The notes beneath the pieces are model-generated. The model did not search any database. It was not told where the DNA came from and saw nothing but the letters and a program-made list of their open reading frames with translations. A program made the translations under genes and the position numbers. DNA of 64,000 bases from Stercorarius parasiticus (taxonomy: Eukaryota; Chordata; Aves; Charadriiformes; Stercorariidae). The stretch is taken from NCBI GenBank assembly GCA_013396915.1, contig VWZL01002042.1:186001-250000 (forward strand), read 5' to 3'. This document shows positions 49,387-61,915 of this stretch, in pieces. The stretch's first letter is position 1, and each line of letters starts with the position of its first letter.

Positions 49387-49586
49387 TTTTTACATAGCAG
49401 GCATGGTTTTGCAACCAAAGGTCATTCAAAGAAAGCAATTTGGGCAGTGCCCAGCAATGTTTACCACAGTACACTCTGTTCGACTGTATTGCTGTTGGAA
49501 GTATTTGTCCTATGTCTATCAGGGTTTTTTATTATCATTATTATCATTTAGATTTTTGGCTATGTTATTTTTTACTTCAGCTTTTA

Positions 49587-49607
49587 GGATGGGATGGGAT
49601 GGGATGG
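49587..49607. repeat. (GGGAT)n pentanucleotide repeat
   Basis: About four GGATG/GGGAT units (ggatgggatgggatgggatgg). Confidence 0.9.
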
Positions 49608-52043
49608 AATAAACCTCTGCCTGCGAAGTTTGGTACGTACCTTTTACATGCTTATTGTCTCGGTATCTGTTTCACTGACCATACAACTTCAGTGTCCATT
49701 CTCTTTGATTTCTTTTTTAACTCATTTTTTTTTTAATTTCAAATCCATGAGAAAACAAGTGATGCAGATAACTAGGGACACTGGAAGGCAACCTGACTGT
49801 GCGGTGTAGCTGTGTTTGGAGACAGGACTGACAAAGGTGTCTTTACAAACTAGTACAATAGCATTACAATTATCTCTGTGGCATGATGGAAAAACAGAGT
49901 GAGTTTATTTTCCTCTTTTCATTTTTTCTAGTTCTACTTTCACCTTTAAAGCAGTGCTCTGTTACTTATGTCCATTCCTTCGCTACGGATCTGCTCCCAC
50001 TGTGGGCTTAGAGTCCCACTTGCTTCCTTGAAGAGAAATAAGATGTCACAACTTCTGTCCAGGTCAGCTTTGCAGGCAGCTTGGGAAGAGTCTGTTCCTT
50101 TATGCACACCTTCCATGGAGTCGTTGGTTTCATTTCAGCGAGGTGTGTATGTGCAAATCCATAGGGATTAGAGGGTTAGCTGAGGTGTCACCAAGTGTGT
50201 AAAATGCTCAGTATTGTAACCAGGTGACTGAGGCAGGGTTGGCAAAATTGACACCCCCCACTCTCCTAGACCCTGATCCCATCACTGATGAAACAACTGG
50301 TGTGATTTAAAGCCTAAAAAAAGAAATGTCCCAGGCAAAGGAAAGCAAAATACTTAGATTCATCATCTTTTACTAAAGATGACACAAAGATGACATAAGT
50401 TCCATGCTGTCCACTGATACTCCTTACATCTGATGCAACCAAGGGAGTTTGAAAGGAGACTGGCTTTCCAACTGTTTATACTCTGCTCATAAGGAATCGA
50501 TTCCTCTGCCTCAGGGCTCTCTTTTGGTTGACTGTATGTTCCTTGAAAGACCCCATGGGCCATTGTTCCCCTGCCATACATGACTTAGCTTGTAGGTTTT
50601 TCCTGCTTTCCTCTGAAACTGATGGTGGGACTCAGCTAGACAAGATGTAGGAAATGTGCACTTGCATTTCTAGTGGTATTGCAGGTGAATTGTGGATAAG
50701 TCTTGTTCACACACTCATGTCAAGACAAATCGCTAGATCAAGGCCTGTGAAATAATTTCACTTCCAGGTCAGTCTGATGGGGACCACTACAAGCTGTTTC
50801 ATCCTCATCTGCAGCACAGTTAGTGTTTTGGAATGCTCACAGTTTTATTCAACAAATTCACTGCTCATACAGGTCCTAGATCTTACTGCTTTTCACTTAA
50901 GATATAATTTATTTTTTATTTTTGGTCTTACAGAGGTTTACATTTTTTATAGGATGTTGGAAGACTTGAGTAGAACAAATATTGTATGCGCTACTCTAAA
51001 TTAAATGTTTCTTGCATGCTTATGCCCTTGAAAAATGATACCGCCTGTCACAAAAAAGGTGAGTTGGAGAGGAGGCCCTATCTAGGAATATTTTCATGTC
51101 CCTTTCTCAAAGTCCGTAAAAGCCTCCACAAGACCAAATGAGACAAGCTAAATGAAAAAACAAAGTTCACTAATTTAAAAAAGAACAGAGCAGAGAGTAT
51201 TTCCACAGCCAAGAAAGTGAAAACAGAGTTCTTTATTCTGAAAGTTTCCTGGAGTGACTATGTGGATTGCAGAATTTCTCCCTGGCTACAGGACTAAATG
51301 ATAGCAGTGCACACATCAGGCGAAGAGCTGGATATTTTCAACCATCTAACTCATTTCCCCAAAAGAAACTCTCATCTGTTGAGAGTGAATATTACATCAT
51401 CAAAAAGAACAAACCTGTACAGAAAAGAGTCCAGATAGTCTTTACTGATCATATTATGCAATAACCCCTGACAAAATTAATTAGGATGCCCCTAAGAAGA
51501 AATGAGTAGTAAACATCACAAACTCTTCTGATCAATCATAAAGACACCCCAAAAATCTCCAATGAAACACCGGACCTTTCTGTCAGCTTGCAAAATTTCA
51601 GCAAGAGAGAAGGGGAATTTTACAGGAAACACTGTGCCTACACTGCTGCAAGGAAGGAGTCAGATTTAGGATGTATCAAAATTTCAAAGGAGACAAACAA
51701 CCTGACAAGACTCTAATCTAGAAAATTAACAATAAGAGTGGCCAGCAATCGTAGAGAAAGGCAAAATCAGACACGACTTTGAGGTTTTATAAAAACATCT
51801 AAGCTACTCTATTTCTCTTGTGTCTGGAACATCTTATGCATGAACTCAAGAGATCCTTGATAACTTAGTTGGAAACTCATTAATCTCCATTCTCGATCAC
51901 AGAATTTGTAAACAATGGTAACACACATTTGGCAGCATTTGCTACACCATGAGGGTTGGAAGAATGAGTTCACACTCCTTACTAAGTCTCCTACAGCATG
52001 CCAAGACCACAAGAAAGAGTACTCCGATACCAGATAAACAATA

Positions 52044-53105
52044 GCATCACAGAAAACCAGAAGGGGCCCCAGAGACCAGATAATTCATCTTCTTACCACA
52101 AACCAAGTTTAATCAAAAACAGCCACTCCTGACAGTTGTATGTCCAACCTGTTCTGAAAGACCTCCAGTAATGGAGACTCCACCACCTCCCCAGGCAATC
52201 TATTCTAGTGATTTCATTGTCCCTTGCCAATACTTTTTTTTTACTTTATGTCTTGCTTTAATCACGCTTGCTGCAATTTAAGCACATTACTTCTTGTCTT
52301 ATCCAGCATAAGCCTAAAGAACAGATTATTCCCTTCTGTCCAAAAGCATGTTACATATTTGCAGTTATCTGTCTTTATAGGTTACAAAAACAGGTTATAG
52401 GATCTCTGATGATTTTTTGTTATTCTGTCTACGGGCTCTCCAGCTAGTTTGTATCTTCTTTGGAGAGTATCTCCAACTAAGTGTTTTATTTGAGGCTCTA
52501 CCAAAACTTAGTTGAGCCACAAGATTACTTCACCTGTTTTGCTGTCTGTATTCTTAACTAAACATCATATTATCAGTCTTTTTTTAAACCAGTGAGACTT
52601 TATTTTGTGTTGAGTTTATGATCCACTACAACTCCACGTTCTTCTCTGGACAGCCATTCACTCCTCATCTTGGATCTTGGCCCTTGGTCACTCCTTCCAA
52701 CTGCATTGATGTCTATTTGTTCTCTCATCCTACGGTTTCCCAGTCATTCTTCCCATTTGCCAAGAGTATTAAGAACTTTAATGTTGTCTTTTAACATCTA
52801 CCACGTTCAGATTCCGCACAATGGCAGTTTCTGCAACTGCCATTTTAGTAAGCTTATTTCTCATTTCTTCATGCAGCACATTAAAGGAGACATTAACGTA
52901 GTCAAGGCTAGAACAGATGACTTTGAATTCCCGTCTGAAACATTTCATCAATCGTTGTTGATAAAGCCTCCCTGGGTACCGGTTCCAAACACTTCTGTGT
53001 ACAATAAGTTTCCTGGTGATCATGTATCCTTAGCTTGCTTATGACAATAGCATGATACATGTCAAACCTCAAATCACCTTTAGTCATCCTCCCTACCCAT
53101 AATGT
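52044..53105 (-). mobile_element. Ancient CR1/L3-type LINE relic
   Basis: On the plus strand the sequence follows the reverse complement of deep amniote CR1/L3 elements in order: 'catcacagaaaaccagaagg' (3' end), 'agactccaccacctccccag' (52174-52193), 'cattacttcttgtcttatcc' (about 52286-52305), 'ttgaggctctaccaaaactt', 'tatgatccactacaactcc', and at the far end 'ccttagcttgcttatgacaa' (53028-53047). On the minus strand it is full of stops and indels; none of the short frames inside is a gene. It is much more diverged than the other CR1 copies here, implying an insertion well before the radiation of modern birds. Assigned by eye; boundaries are approximate. Confidence 0.6.
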
Positions 53106-55062
53106 CTATTTGTTGCTGTGCTTGTTTCAAAGAATATAGTACACTTTTTAGGAAGAATGGTGTCAGCTGAGGAATGAGAGCAGATACATTCCAAGCAAAC
53201 AACAGTGTAGTCAGAAGCACACCAAAGAGTGTGGAATGGTTGATTCATGCTCTGTTTGGTCATGGCATACACCCAGATTTCAGCTCTTTACATTTTCCAG
53301 AAATCTTGTGCTAGGCAGACCCAGTATCCTCATTGGCTATAGTTCTAGCAGGGGAAAGGCACCTATTTTTCACAAAGGACTATTAAAGTGATAGCATACA
53401 TACTGACAGCCCATTCTAGCAATAAAATAAAAGAGCATTGTAAACCCATAAACAAGGTAGTATTCAGACTGGGTTCTTGATTTGCCTAGCTACTTAACCA
53501 AGGTGCTTAATGTTGCTGTGAGGTCAAAAAGCACGGAAGGAACAGATTGTCTAAGTGTGACTGGATAGGGAGCCTGGATATCTGCTAAGCAACTTGCTCA
53601 TCTGAATGCTGGTCAGAAATCATTGAGTGCCACAGAGTATGCATCAAGCCTGTCTGACCAGGCTCAAGATCATGAGTTCCTTTGTCTGGTCACAAGGTAG
53701 AACATGAAGACCTTGAAGTAGAAAAGGCACTTTTTATTTTTGGTTTGCAACACCTAGTGATTAGAACGATTGTTCCCAACGCTTTTAGCTATTGTTTCTA
53801 AGCTTTCTAGGCTTTCTCAGCCACAGATGTTTCTTAACGACCTCTTCATCACTCCATTCTCAATTGCAGAGACATCACTTTAATATCGAGGCTCTCCATC
53901 CTGTTTTATACAGGCACACAACTGTACAATTACGAATGCAAGATGAAAAAGGTCAGCAAGTGACTTATTCAAGCCATTCAATGACTCATTAGTAGACTTA
54001 AATGTGACGGAGGTTCATCCAGGTAAATGCTAGAACCAAACTGTTCAGCTCTTTCAGACAAGTAATGAGATCTAGTGCCTAACCCCTTTCATCAACAAAA
54101 AGGCATCTGAAGCTTTCTATGCAGTCAGCAAATGGACATCTGAGTTTAGTTGCTCAATTACTCCATGTTATCTTTTCATATGATGCGATAAATACATCAT
54201 GATTGCATTGTCCTAAAAAAAAAGCTAATGCTATTTTTCTCCCACATCTTTTTTCAAAAGCCTTAATTCACATGTTGCTGAGTATCACAAGCTGCTCGAA
54301 TTGGACAGACAAAGAATGTCAGACTATTTAAAGTTGAATTTGAAATTCCTGTTGCTGAAGTATCCAAAATCAGTTGGGAAAACTTTTCCATTAGGATGCC
54401 ATTGGGATCTCAGTTTCAAAGAAAGCTTCCAGGCTTTTTTAGCTTCAGGCAAGCAAATAACAGGGGAACAGCACCCTCCCTCTAGGTTCTTTGGTACTTT
54501 TCCTTCTGTTCCTTATCAGGAATTTTACGATACGTGTGAGAATGGGGAAAACAGAAAGTGACTAAATATATTCAGAGGCCTTTCTGAAGCTTCTGACATG
54601 TGGATAGAGTGAAGATGTGGGACACTTTTCATTGTCTCCATCACTCTTCCTATTGTCTGATATTTCCTGTAATGCAGCATGTGTTATCATCCCAGTTGCA
54701 TACTTGTATAAATCAACTGATTATGTCATTAAGTTATTTTGAACTCATGTCCTAGATGCATGTGAGGTACAGGGAACGTCCTTAATTTCCCCTAACCCTT
54801 ACTCATCTGTAGAGGTCATGTAAAAACTGCTGTCTTACAGACATACTGCTAAGCCAGGCGATACAGGTCAGGGGGACATCTGTGATGCCATGCCTGGACT
54901 GCTACTGGTACTCCAGTACTGCTAGCTCAGATATCTCTGTACTACACTGCAGTCACTTCTGAAGCAGTAGGCTGGACATCTCCAAAATCTGCACCAAACA
55001 AGTAATTCTGACTAGAGGATAATTTCCTGTTTGCTCACTCTTGTCTTTACTCAGTGGATGAC
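53106..55062. other. Non-coding stretch, no gene recognised
   Basis: AT-rich sequence containing a weak MIR-like segment (53935-54025) and otherwise no recognised feature. The last 60 bases lead directly into the LTR. Confidence 0.55.
53935..54025 (-). repeat. Possible MIR-like relic
   Basis: The plus strand reads 'gatgaaaaaggtcagcaagt', 'gtgacttattcaagccattc' and 'aatgactcattagtagactt', loosely following the MIR reverse complement (gatgaggaaactgaggcac, agtgacttgcccaaggtcac, agtaagtggcagagc). Weaker than the two other MIR-like calls. Confidence 0.3.
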
Positions 55063-55470
55063 TGTCATGGTTCAGCCCCAACCAGCAACGAAGAACTGGA
55101 AAGTCTTTTCACTTACTCAGCCACACCAGCGGCGGGATAGGGGGAGAATCGGAAGAAAAAGGCAAAACTCATGGGTCGAGATAAAGGCAGTTTAACAGAA
55201 AATGAAGAAAAGAGGAAAACAACAACAATAATACTGGTAGAGGAGTATATAAAACACGGTTAATGTACCACTGTTTGCTGACCAGAACCTGAAGGCCAGC
55301 CCGCTCCCAAGCAGTGCTTTCTGCCCCCTCCTCTGGCCAGCCCCCCCAGCTATATACTGAGCATGGCATCACATGGTATGGAATACCCCTTTGGCTACTT
55401 TGGGTCAGCCACCCAGCAGTGTGTCACAGCTTCTTGTGAAAATTAAGCCTATCCCCACTGGAACCAGGAC
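55063..55470 (+). mobile_element. Apparent solo LTR of an avian endogenous retrovirus
   Basis: Begins TGTCATGGTTCAGCCCCAAC, the usual start of a common bird ERV LTR. It continues with 'ggagaatcggaagaaaaagg', 'gggtcgagataaaggcagtt', a TATA-like box (tatataaaa, 55246-55254), 'ccccagctatatactgagca', 'atggtatggaatacccctt' and 'cagcttcttgtg', and ends 'ccactggaaccaggac'. About 100 or more bases usually present between the 'cttcttgtg' block and the end appear to be deleted. No gag, pol or env sequence and no second LTR are present within the window, so it looks like a recombination-derived solo LTR. The flanks gatgac (55057-55062) and gacgac (55468-55473, overlapping the end) could be a decayed target-site duplication. 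Orientation rests on the TATA-like box only. Confidence 0.8.
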
Positions 55471-56944
55471 GACTCAAGAAATCTCCAACAAAAAAGTCAC
55501 CTTTCTTCATTTGGAATTTAATTCAAAGATGGAATAAACCTTCTGTGTCCAAACTGGTCAGGGAGTATCAGTACCAACAAATCTTATGCTGTTGTGACTG
55601 AGTTTTAATCATGCTTCTCACTGAGGTATGCTGACCATCAAGTTACAAATCCTGTGCATAAGTAATTACCTCTAAATAATGTTATTCGTTTCCTTACTCC
55701 AACACTACATATTAAGATAAATCACATTCTGTGTTAGAATGAGTTTACGGGTGTTATGCTGAAGAAATAAGAAGTCGATATACTGATAGAACAGTTAAGA
55801 TTTTAGGGGTGTATTTTAGGATTCAAGATGTTTCTGCTTGATAATCTGGTAAATTCTGGATCACAATGGAATTTATGTTATCCAGCACATAAGGTACAGA
55901 TACAAACAGCTTGGTTTTTAAATTTATAGGCATGGCACAGACGTCCTTAAAGGCTTAATATTATTGCTCTGTTTTGTGTACTGTGTTGCATTTTTTGGTG
56001 CCAATAAGATCTATACGGAAAAGCACATAATGGCCATTACTACAAACAGCTCTACTGTATCTGACTGAAATAAACAGCTTCGTTAAGAATATCCTTGCAG
56101 TCTCCAATATGAGGAGCCTATCGGGGGGCCTTCTAGACAAACAGTACTAACCTGATGCAATCTGTATCACAAAGTGCTCCACATTCTGCTTTGAAAGGCT
56201 GTTTTGTTTCTGCAATATTTGTACACAGTCCAGGAATGAAAAAAATGTTTATTTGTAAATGAGGACAGCAACCATTTATAGACATTCTCTTGACCTCGCT
56301 CTGATAGCTGAAGCTGGTTCATCACCATCCACAACAAAGGTCTCTGGCTCTCCCAGTTTCACCACTGGAGCACTACACTAGTCTAACATGTTGTGTCTAG
56401 AAGAGAGTACTTGCATGATCCCATCTGCCAACAGAGCTGTGGGGGTGGAAACTTCTAGCTTATGAGTGGCGCTGAGCAGCTGGAACAGTGCTGTCTTCGG
56501 GCAGCTGTTTGCAAAATTAATGTCTTTTCGTAGTCTTCCAGGAGAGGTCACAGAAGAACACAATGCTAGTCATTTAAACTAAAATAGCAGAAGAGGCTGG
56601 GAGCAGGCATAATTTCAACTTGTTGCTCCCATGAAATGTCTACAGAGATGAGGGATTACAAAAGTTGATATCACTGCTACCAGCTGCACAGATGAATCTT
56701 TCATCAGAAATGAGAAATGAAGCAGAGTGGAATGAAATCCAGGTGTACAATCCCACAAAGCCTTGAGAAGTGTTGCACAATTTGAGAGGCCACCTCCCAC
56801 TATAGAGAGCTGTACAACTCCTTTGACCCAGGGCAGCATCTCTGGGGTTTTGTGGGCCCACCAGTGAAGCAGAGAGTGGAAGAAAGAAACTCACAGTCTT
56901 CAAACAACCCCTGAAACAGTTCCTAGTGTCCCTCCATTTTATGC

Positions 56945-56979
56945 AAATAAAATAAATAAAATAAATAAATTAAATAAAA
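56945..56979. repeat. AAAT/AAATA microsatellite
   Basis: Alternating aaat and aaata units over 35 bases with one t interruption. Confidence 0.9.
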
Positions 56980-59352
56980 CTGTCACTAATTCAACAGGTA
57001 ACTGTATTTTTGAAAGGTTCTGACACGTTAAATTACCAGGAAGTGCAAATACCAGAAAACTACTGGTGAATGCTGCCAGAATAATTCAGCAAAAAACAAG
57101 GCCTAAATGAAGGACAGGTCTTTTAGAAACCTTAGATTAATCATGTTGTAATAGGACTCATGTCTTATGGTATTGTGCTTTCATGGAACTCATATATGTA
57201 GTCATCCAATAAGGAGGCAAAACAATTTGGATCACGCTTGTCTGCTTCTGTCATATTTACTCCAGTTTGGAGAACAGATGGACAAAGAGCCTTGCATCTG
57301 TGCGTCATTAGCTCAAAGTTGGTGGTCAGAAGACAAGGTGTAAAAGTCCCTCTCTGGGCTATCATGACAGTGTTCCTCAGTAGACCCCAGAGAACGTCCT
57401 AGCTACAGCCGTTCAGAGCAACACCTAGACACCAGCCCATGCATAGTTAAGTTGTACTTTGTAAATTGCTGAGCTGCTTCTATTTGTGACCTGCAGACTC
57501 CTCTGGCGAGACCTTTGATTTTAGTTCCCTGGGTCCCCGATGCTGCTTGACAAATATGAAAATGTTTGTATTACAGAACTACCTTTTCTATAACTCACAG
57601 CTTCCATATTTTGTGTTCCTATCACTTTAATAGCATTTGCCTTTAAAAAAAAAATAAATCTGCCTGAGAATAGCTGTTTTCCTTTCATAACTAAATAGAA
57701 GTCTGTGTTACGCAAACATTGAAAGGTCTCTCTGGATGTTTTCTCCATAAAGCTCCATATCAATCACCATACTAATATGAAGAGAAGAAAAACAAAAATG
57801 GATTTGCATACACAATTTGCCAGACAGTTGCAAGACAGTTTCATTTTTATGTTTTAAATCTCTTGACAATTTTCCTATTCTTATTACAAATACATTTTTG
57901 CTTTAAAAATTTGACCACTCTTTAAGACATAGTTTGGCAATTGTCATCTGTCTCCACCAAAAAGCTTTCAATAAGTTCTATTAAATCTTAAACTACAGGG
58001 TTCAAAACCAAACTGGATCCCTGAAACATCTGATGTATATAATACTCAGAGACATACTAGATTATAGCCTTCTCTCTAAAGCCTGACTTTACATTTTTTA
58101 CACATAGGGAGAAGATGAATCCATGCCTACTATATTGACTCAGAAGATCTAAGGATTCTGCGCTGAGCTATAGAGCTTCTACAGGGCCACGAGAAAGTTG
58201 CACAGGCAAAGGTCTCTGAAGAAATGATGGTGCCTTCAGGACTTGCCTTACTCTTGACATTTGAATATCCTTAAGTGCTCTAAGCTTCCACCTAACGATC
58301 ATCACACGTGTAAGAGTGTCCATGTGCTCAATGCCTGAAGCTCTTTAGGCTGCACGCTTATCAGCTGTCGCACGTTCAAACACCAGGTGCTGAGTGTTGC
58401 AATACCCAAGAGACGTCATGGGTTTCCCTCTTGGTGTTTTGAGTCTCAGTTTGTGTTTGCTAAAGGGGATCCCAGACAGATATTACAGTAATGCACGCCA
58501 CAAATATTCTGAGGGTAGATGATATAGATGCTACACAGCCATCATGTTAGTGGAACAACAGCAGTTTAGTACATAGAATCAAATTGCGAAATAGACAAAT
58601 CTTTTTATATTACCAACTTAAAGTGACCTCATCCGCCAAATATAACAGTGTGAAGAGTAATCAGATCTCAAAGGTGTGTGCATAGAAATGCTGCTCTGGT
58701 TAAAGTACCTAAATAGACATGCACATTTATGTGCATATGTGGAAGAACATACAGTTGTCACAGTAGTTTTTAAAGACAGGTAAAAATATCTTTGAGAATC
58801 ATAGAAATACAGCTGATCCCTGGGGAGCAGCACTACGTAAATGCTCCTTCTAGCCTAGCTGAATAGTGAACTTTCTTTGGGCAAAGATTAAAAGCAAAAT
58901 AACATAATGAGGGGGAAAAAAAAAACAGAAGGTCCAGAATAAAGCTAGTCCTCCTGTTCTCACTGCAGACGACTTCTCTCTTACCTGCTAAACTACAGCA
59001 GACATCTTTAAGCATCTCCTGGAGAGATCAAAGAGATGGTAACAGCCAGGAAAAATAAATCTGAAAAAAAACCAACAATTTCCACTGTTAGGAATGCTTT
59101 TAGCAGTCCTTCAGTAATCATAATTTTAGACCATTTTTCTATTAAACCTTGCAAATTCTATAGTTTAACAGTAAAGTTATTTCATTCAGCTAGACAGCAA
59201 ATAATTTCTTTGTGATTTCCCCACTTCGGGTGTATGTTGGAGCAACTTTCTGGAAATGCTGCCACTTAACTTGAACATCTCACTGAGGGGGATATGCACA
59301 AACTGTTGCACTAAGAAGAAAACCCACATCCAGCTGAGGAACATAAGCAGTG

Positions 59353-59364
59353 TACGTGCACGTA
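59353..59364. repeat. Perfect palindrome TACGTGCACGTA
   Basis: Twelve-base perfect palindrome holding two opposed ACGTG cores in an otherwise CpG-poor, AT-rich setting. ACGTG is the core recognised by HIF and other bHLH-PAS factors. Functional status unknown. Confidence 0.75.
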
Positions 59365-61813
59365 ATAAGTATTACCAAAACTAAAGATTAGAAATTCTGT
59401 AGATGGGCATTATGGCTACATGCTGTCTCATTTTTTTTTCCTTTTGGGAATAATGAGGAAAGCATTTAGCTAAAGCATTTGCATAGGTAATGTTGCCTTC
59501 TTACTTTTGTTCTGAATTGACAACTGAATGCATTTTACGCATGAAATATGAAACATAAATACTGCTCCATCAAGGGGAAAACATATTATGTAGTGGAAAG
59601 TTCAAAAAAGAAGTGCAGATTAAAGGGCCATTAAGGCTATTGCATTGGTTTTAATAGCACTAACTCAAAAATATTCTTGCATGCTGACGGACTGTCTTTC
59701 ACCGCAAATTCTAAATGCAGACTCCAGGACTGCTGAAGAGGAACTCAGGAGTATGCCAATATTTGGAAAAACTAGAGAAAATTATACAGAAGAACGAAAA
59801 GAAAAAAAAAGTAAAATTTTAAGACTGTTTGTTCCACTATCAGCAAATTGAGAAGCCTCAGAGGAGGGCACAGGCATAATTTCAAACTGTCATGAAAGAC
59901 CTGAGAACTAGTGGACATCTGGCATATGAGAAGTTCTGGGTCACTTTGTTCACTGTTTCATCTTATTTATATGGATATTCCATGCAGATCACACACGATT
60001 AATATAAAGCCTTTGGTGATCATCTTAACTTCGTTCAACTTCAACTTATGTTGCTTATCCTGGTCTTTCACATTTATTCATACAGCTCTCCATGTCCCTA
60101 CACTTGCTTTGCACAACAGGACTACTCTTACCCATTTTCAAATGAGAACAAGTACAAACCTTCCACCTGCTGCTGCTACACAGACCACGGCAGAGAAACA
60201 CCCCATCGCAGGGAGGTGGAGGATGGGGTAAAGTTCAGCAGCAAGGAAGCTGTTTTGGCTGCTCCAGAACAGCCCCCAAAATGACTTACATGAGCTATGC
60301 CAGCCACGGCCATGAAGGAAAACACCTGGAGTGTGGTTGGAAGGGCAGTGATCACTTGGTCGGCCAGCCATAACTTCTGGACATTGCAAACACAATCAAA
60401 CCAAACCAATTCCTTTACTTCCTACAGAGAAACCCACTTCTCTTTCCCAATGATGGGAATCCATTTTATTCAGTGTCAAACCTCAGTTGCCATTGTTTCA
60501 ACAAAACTGCCCTCTGGCACCAAGTACAACCCAGCCCTGGTGTGAGCAGCTACAACAGCGATACTGTAATTGCTCAAGCTCGTTACATCCACCCAGTATT
60601 TTCCCAGGGCTCCCTTCTTTATGCATCCTTCTCACACAAAGCTGCCTGTGAATAAGAGCTTTGGCCGAATAAGTACTGCTGCCCCGTGTGCTTTAGACTC
60701 GACCCGTTCCCCTTAGGCAAGGAACGCTCTCCTCACACCCCAAAAAGCTGCCAAGGGTTTTGTCCCTGTGGAAATAGGTGAGGAAACAGTGTGAGGGGTA
60801 ATGCGTGCAATAACGACACACATTGAGGATTAGGAACTCATTCCACAAGCAACAGATGGGCCAGTGAGTTACACAAAGCAATGGTACTATGTAGGTTATT
60901 TAAGGTGAGGGGTTTTTTTCCTAGAAGCTGTCTAGCCATGTTCTGTGACTTGCAGGCTTCATCACATCTTGGTCTAGAGAGCTCAACAGAGCAGCAAGTG
61001 CCCACCTGAGAAAAACTGCGTAACAGCAGCATTTCATAGTCAGTTTAAACCAAAACACCGATTTTCTTTAGCTCAGCCAGAGCAAGCAAAAACCAGTGTG
61101 CTGCTAAATACTGGTGGAAATGTCTCTCGTCTTCGCTGAGTTCAAGCAGCACTGAACTGTAGATTCAATAGTACGCCAAAATGATTTTACCTTCACAAAG
61201 GAAAAAATCCTGGAAGGCGCTGTTGGATCATCACCTCCTACTGAAGGTGGCTGAAGAAAACGGGTATGTGATACCTTACTGAATGGGCCTTGCTGGATTA
61301 AAAGCAGCACTGTGCAGTCAAAAAGAAAATATTTGTCTGTGGATCTCGCTTCTGACTTAAAATTAGGCCCTGAAGTCCATGTTTAAACAGTGTCTGTGCC
61401 ATTTTTTTTCTCTCGAGGAACCACACAGTCCCACTACCGCTGCCATATCCCCTTGTGGCAAGGTGGGAGCAACCACACGCACACTGCTGCCCACCACCAG
61501 GGACATTTCAGGTCTCTCCTCCTCCTGCCAGCATTTTCATTCCTTTGCCGTTGTCGTCCTCCTCCCCTCTGCCCTGGCTGCCACCTTATGCCTCGACACC
61601 AGAGGTTTTTCTGTGTGAAAGTCACTTTAGGGACAATTTAACTTCATTCCATCGAACTCGATGAGGTTTACATAGGGTAGCTCGCCCTTCAGAGTGACCG
61701 TGAGCTCTCCTGAGACACGGGAGAGGGTCAGCAGGGGCGAAGAAGACCGGCATGACCGACGAACACCGCCCGGCGCCTATGAGGCCTCTGCCCTGAGGGC
61801 GAGCGCCAGCAGC

Positions 61814-61834
61814 GGGCGGGAAGGAGCGGGCGGG
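61814..61834 (+). promoter_or_regulatory. G-quadruplex motif overlapping two GC boxes
   Basis: Four GGG runs with loops of 1, 7 and 1 bases (GGG-C-GGG-AAGGAGC-GGG-C-GGG). It fits the canonical G3 N1-7 pattern, with two Sp1-type gggcggg boxes embedded. Confidence 0.7.
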
Positions 61835-61839
61835 CGCGG

Positions 61840-61851
61840 CCGCGCATGCGG
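61840..61851. promoter_or_regulatory. NRF1-type site
   Basis: ccgcgcatgcgg is one base short of the palindromic NRF1 consensus (YGCGCAYGCGCR). It lies between the GC boxes and the YY1 site. Confidence 0.6.
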
Positions 61852-61903
61852 GGAGCCGGCGGGGGGCAGCGGGGACGGTACGCGGAGGAGCGGGAGGGCG
61901 TGG

Positions 61904-61915
61904 GGCGCCATCTTG
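61904..61915 (-). promoter_or_regulatory. YY1 site
   Basis: ggcgccatcttg on the plus strand, CAAGATGGCGCC on the minus strand, matches the YY1 core AAGATGGCG. Its usual orientation relative to a start site suggests minus-strand transcription. Confidence 0.7.

Larger units (their letters stand above)
48927..52043. other. Non-coding stretch, no gene recognised
   Basis: AT-rich unique-looking sequence with two small simple repeats at 49369-49386 and 49587-49607 (listed). No exon or transposon was recognised. Confidence 0.55.
55471..61732. other. Non-coding stretch, no gene recognised
   Basis: AT-rich until about 60 kb, then gradually richer in GC towards the CpG island. It contains the AAAT-type repeat at 56945-56979, A-runs near 57645 and 58916, and a perfect 12-base palindrome at 59353-59364. 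A donor-like 'AAG|GTAAAA' can be read on the minus strand near 61190-61200, downstream of the island in the leftward direction, but no exon could be established. Confidence 0.5.
61777..61911 (-). other. Possible first-exon open frame starting at the YY1 ATG
   Basis: The ATG inside the YY1 site (AAGATGGCGCC read on the minus strand) opens a 44-codon frame beginning MAPHALPLLRVP and ending RAEAS before a stop at 61777-61779. It is rich in P, R, L and A, with no acidic residue until near its end, so it could resemble a mitochondrial targeting peptide. GC-rich DNA gives such frames easily, though, and the true exon may be spliced before the stop. No family was recognised. Confidence 0.15.

Noticed and set aside
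58795..58815. 'gaatcatagaaatacagc' considered as a CR1 3' end
   Set aside because: Only the tail-like octamer matches; no CR1 UTR or coding sequence follows.
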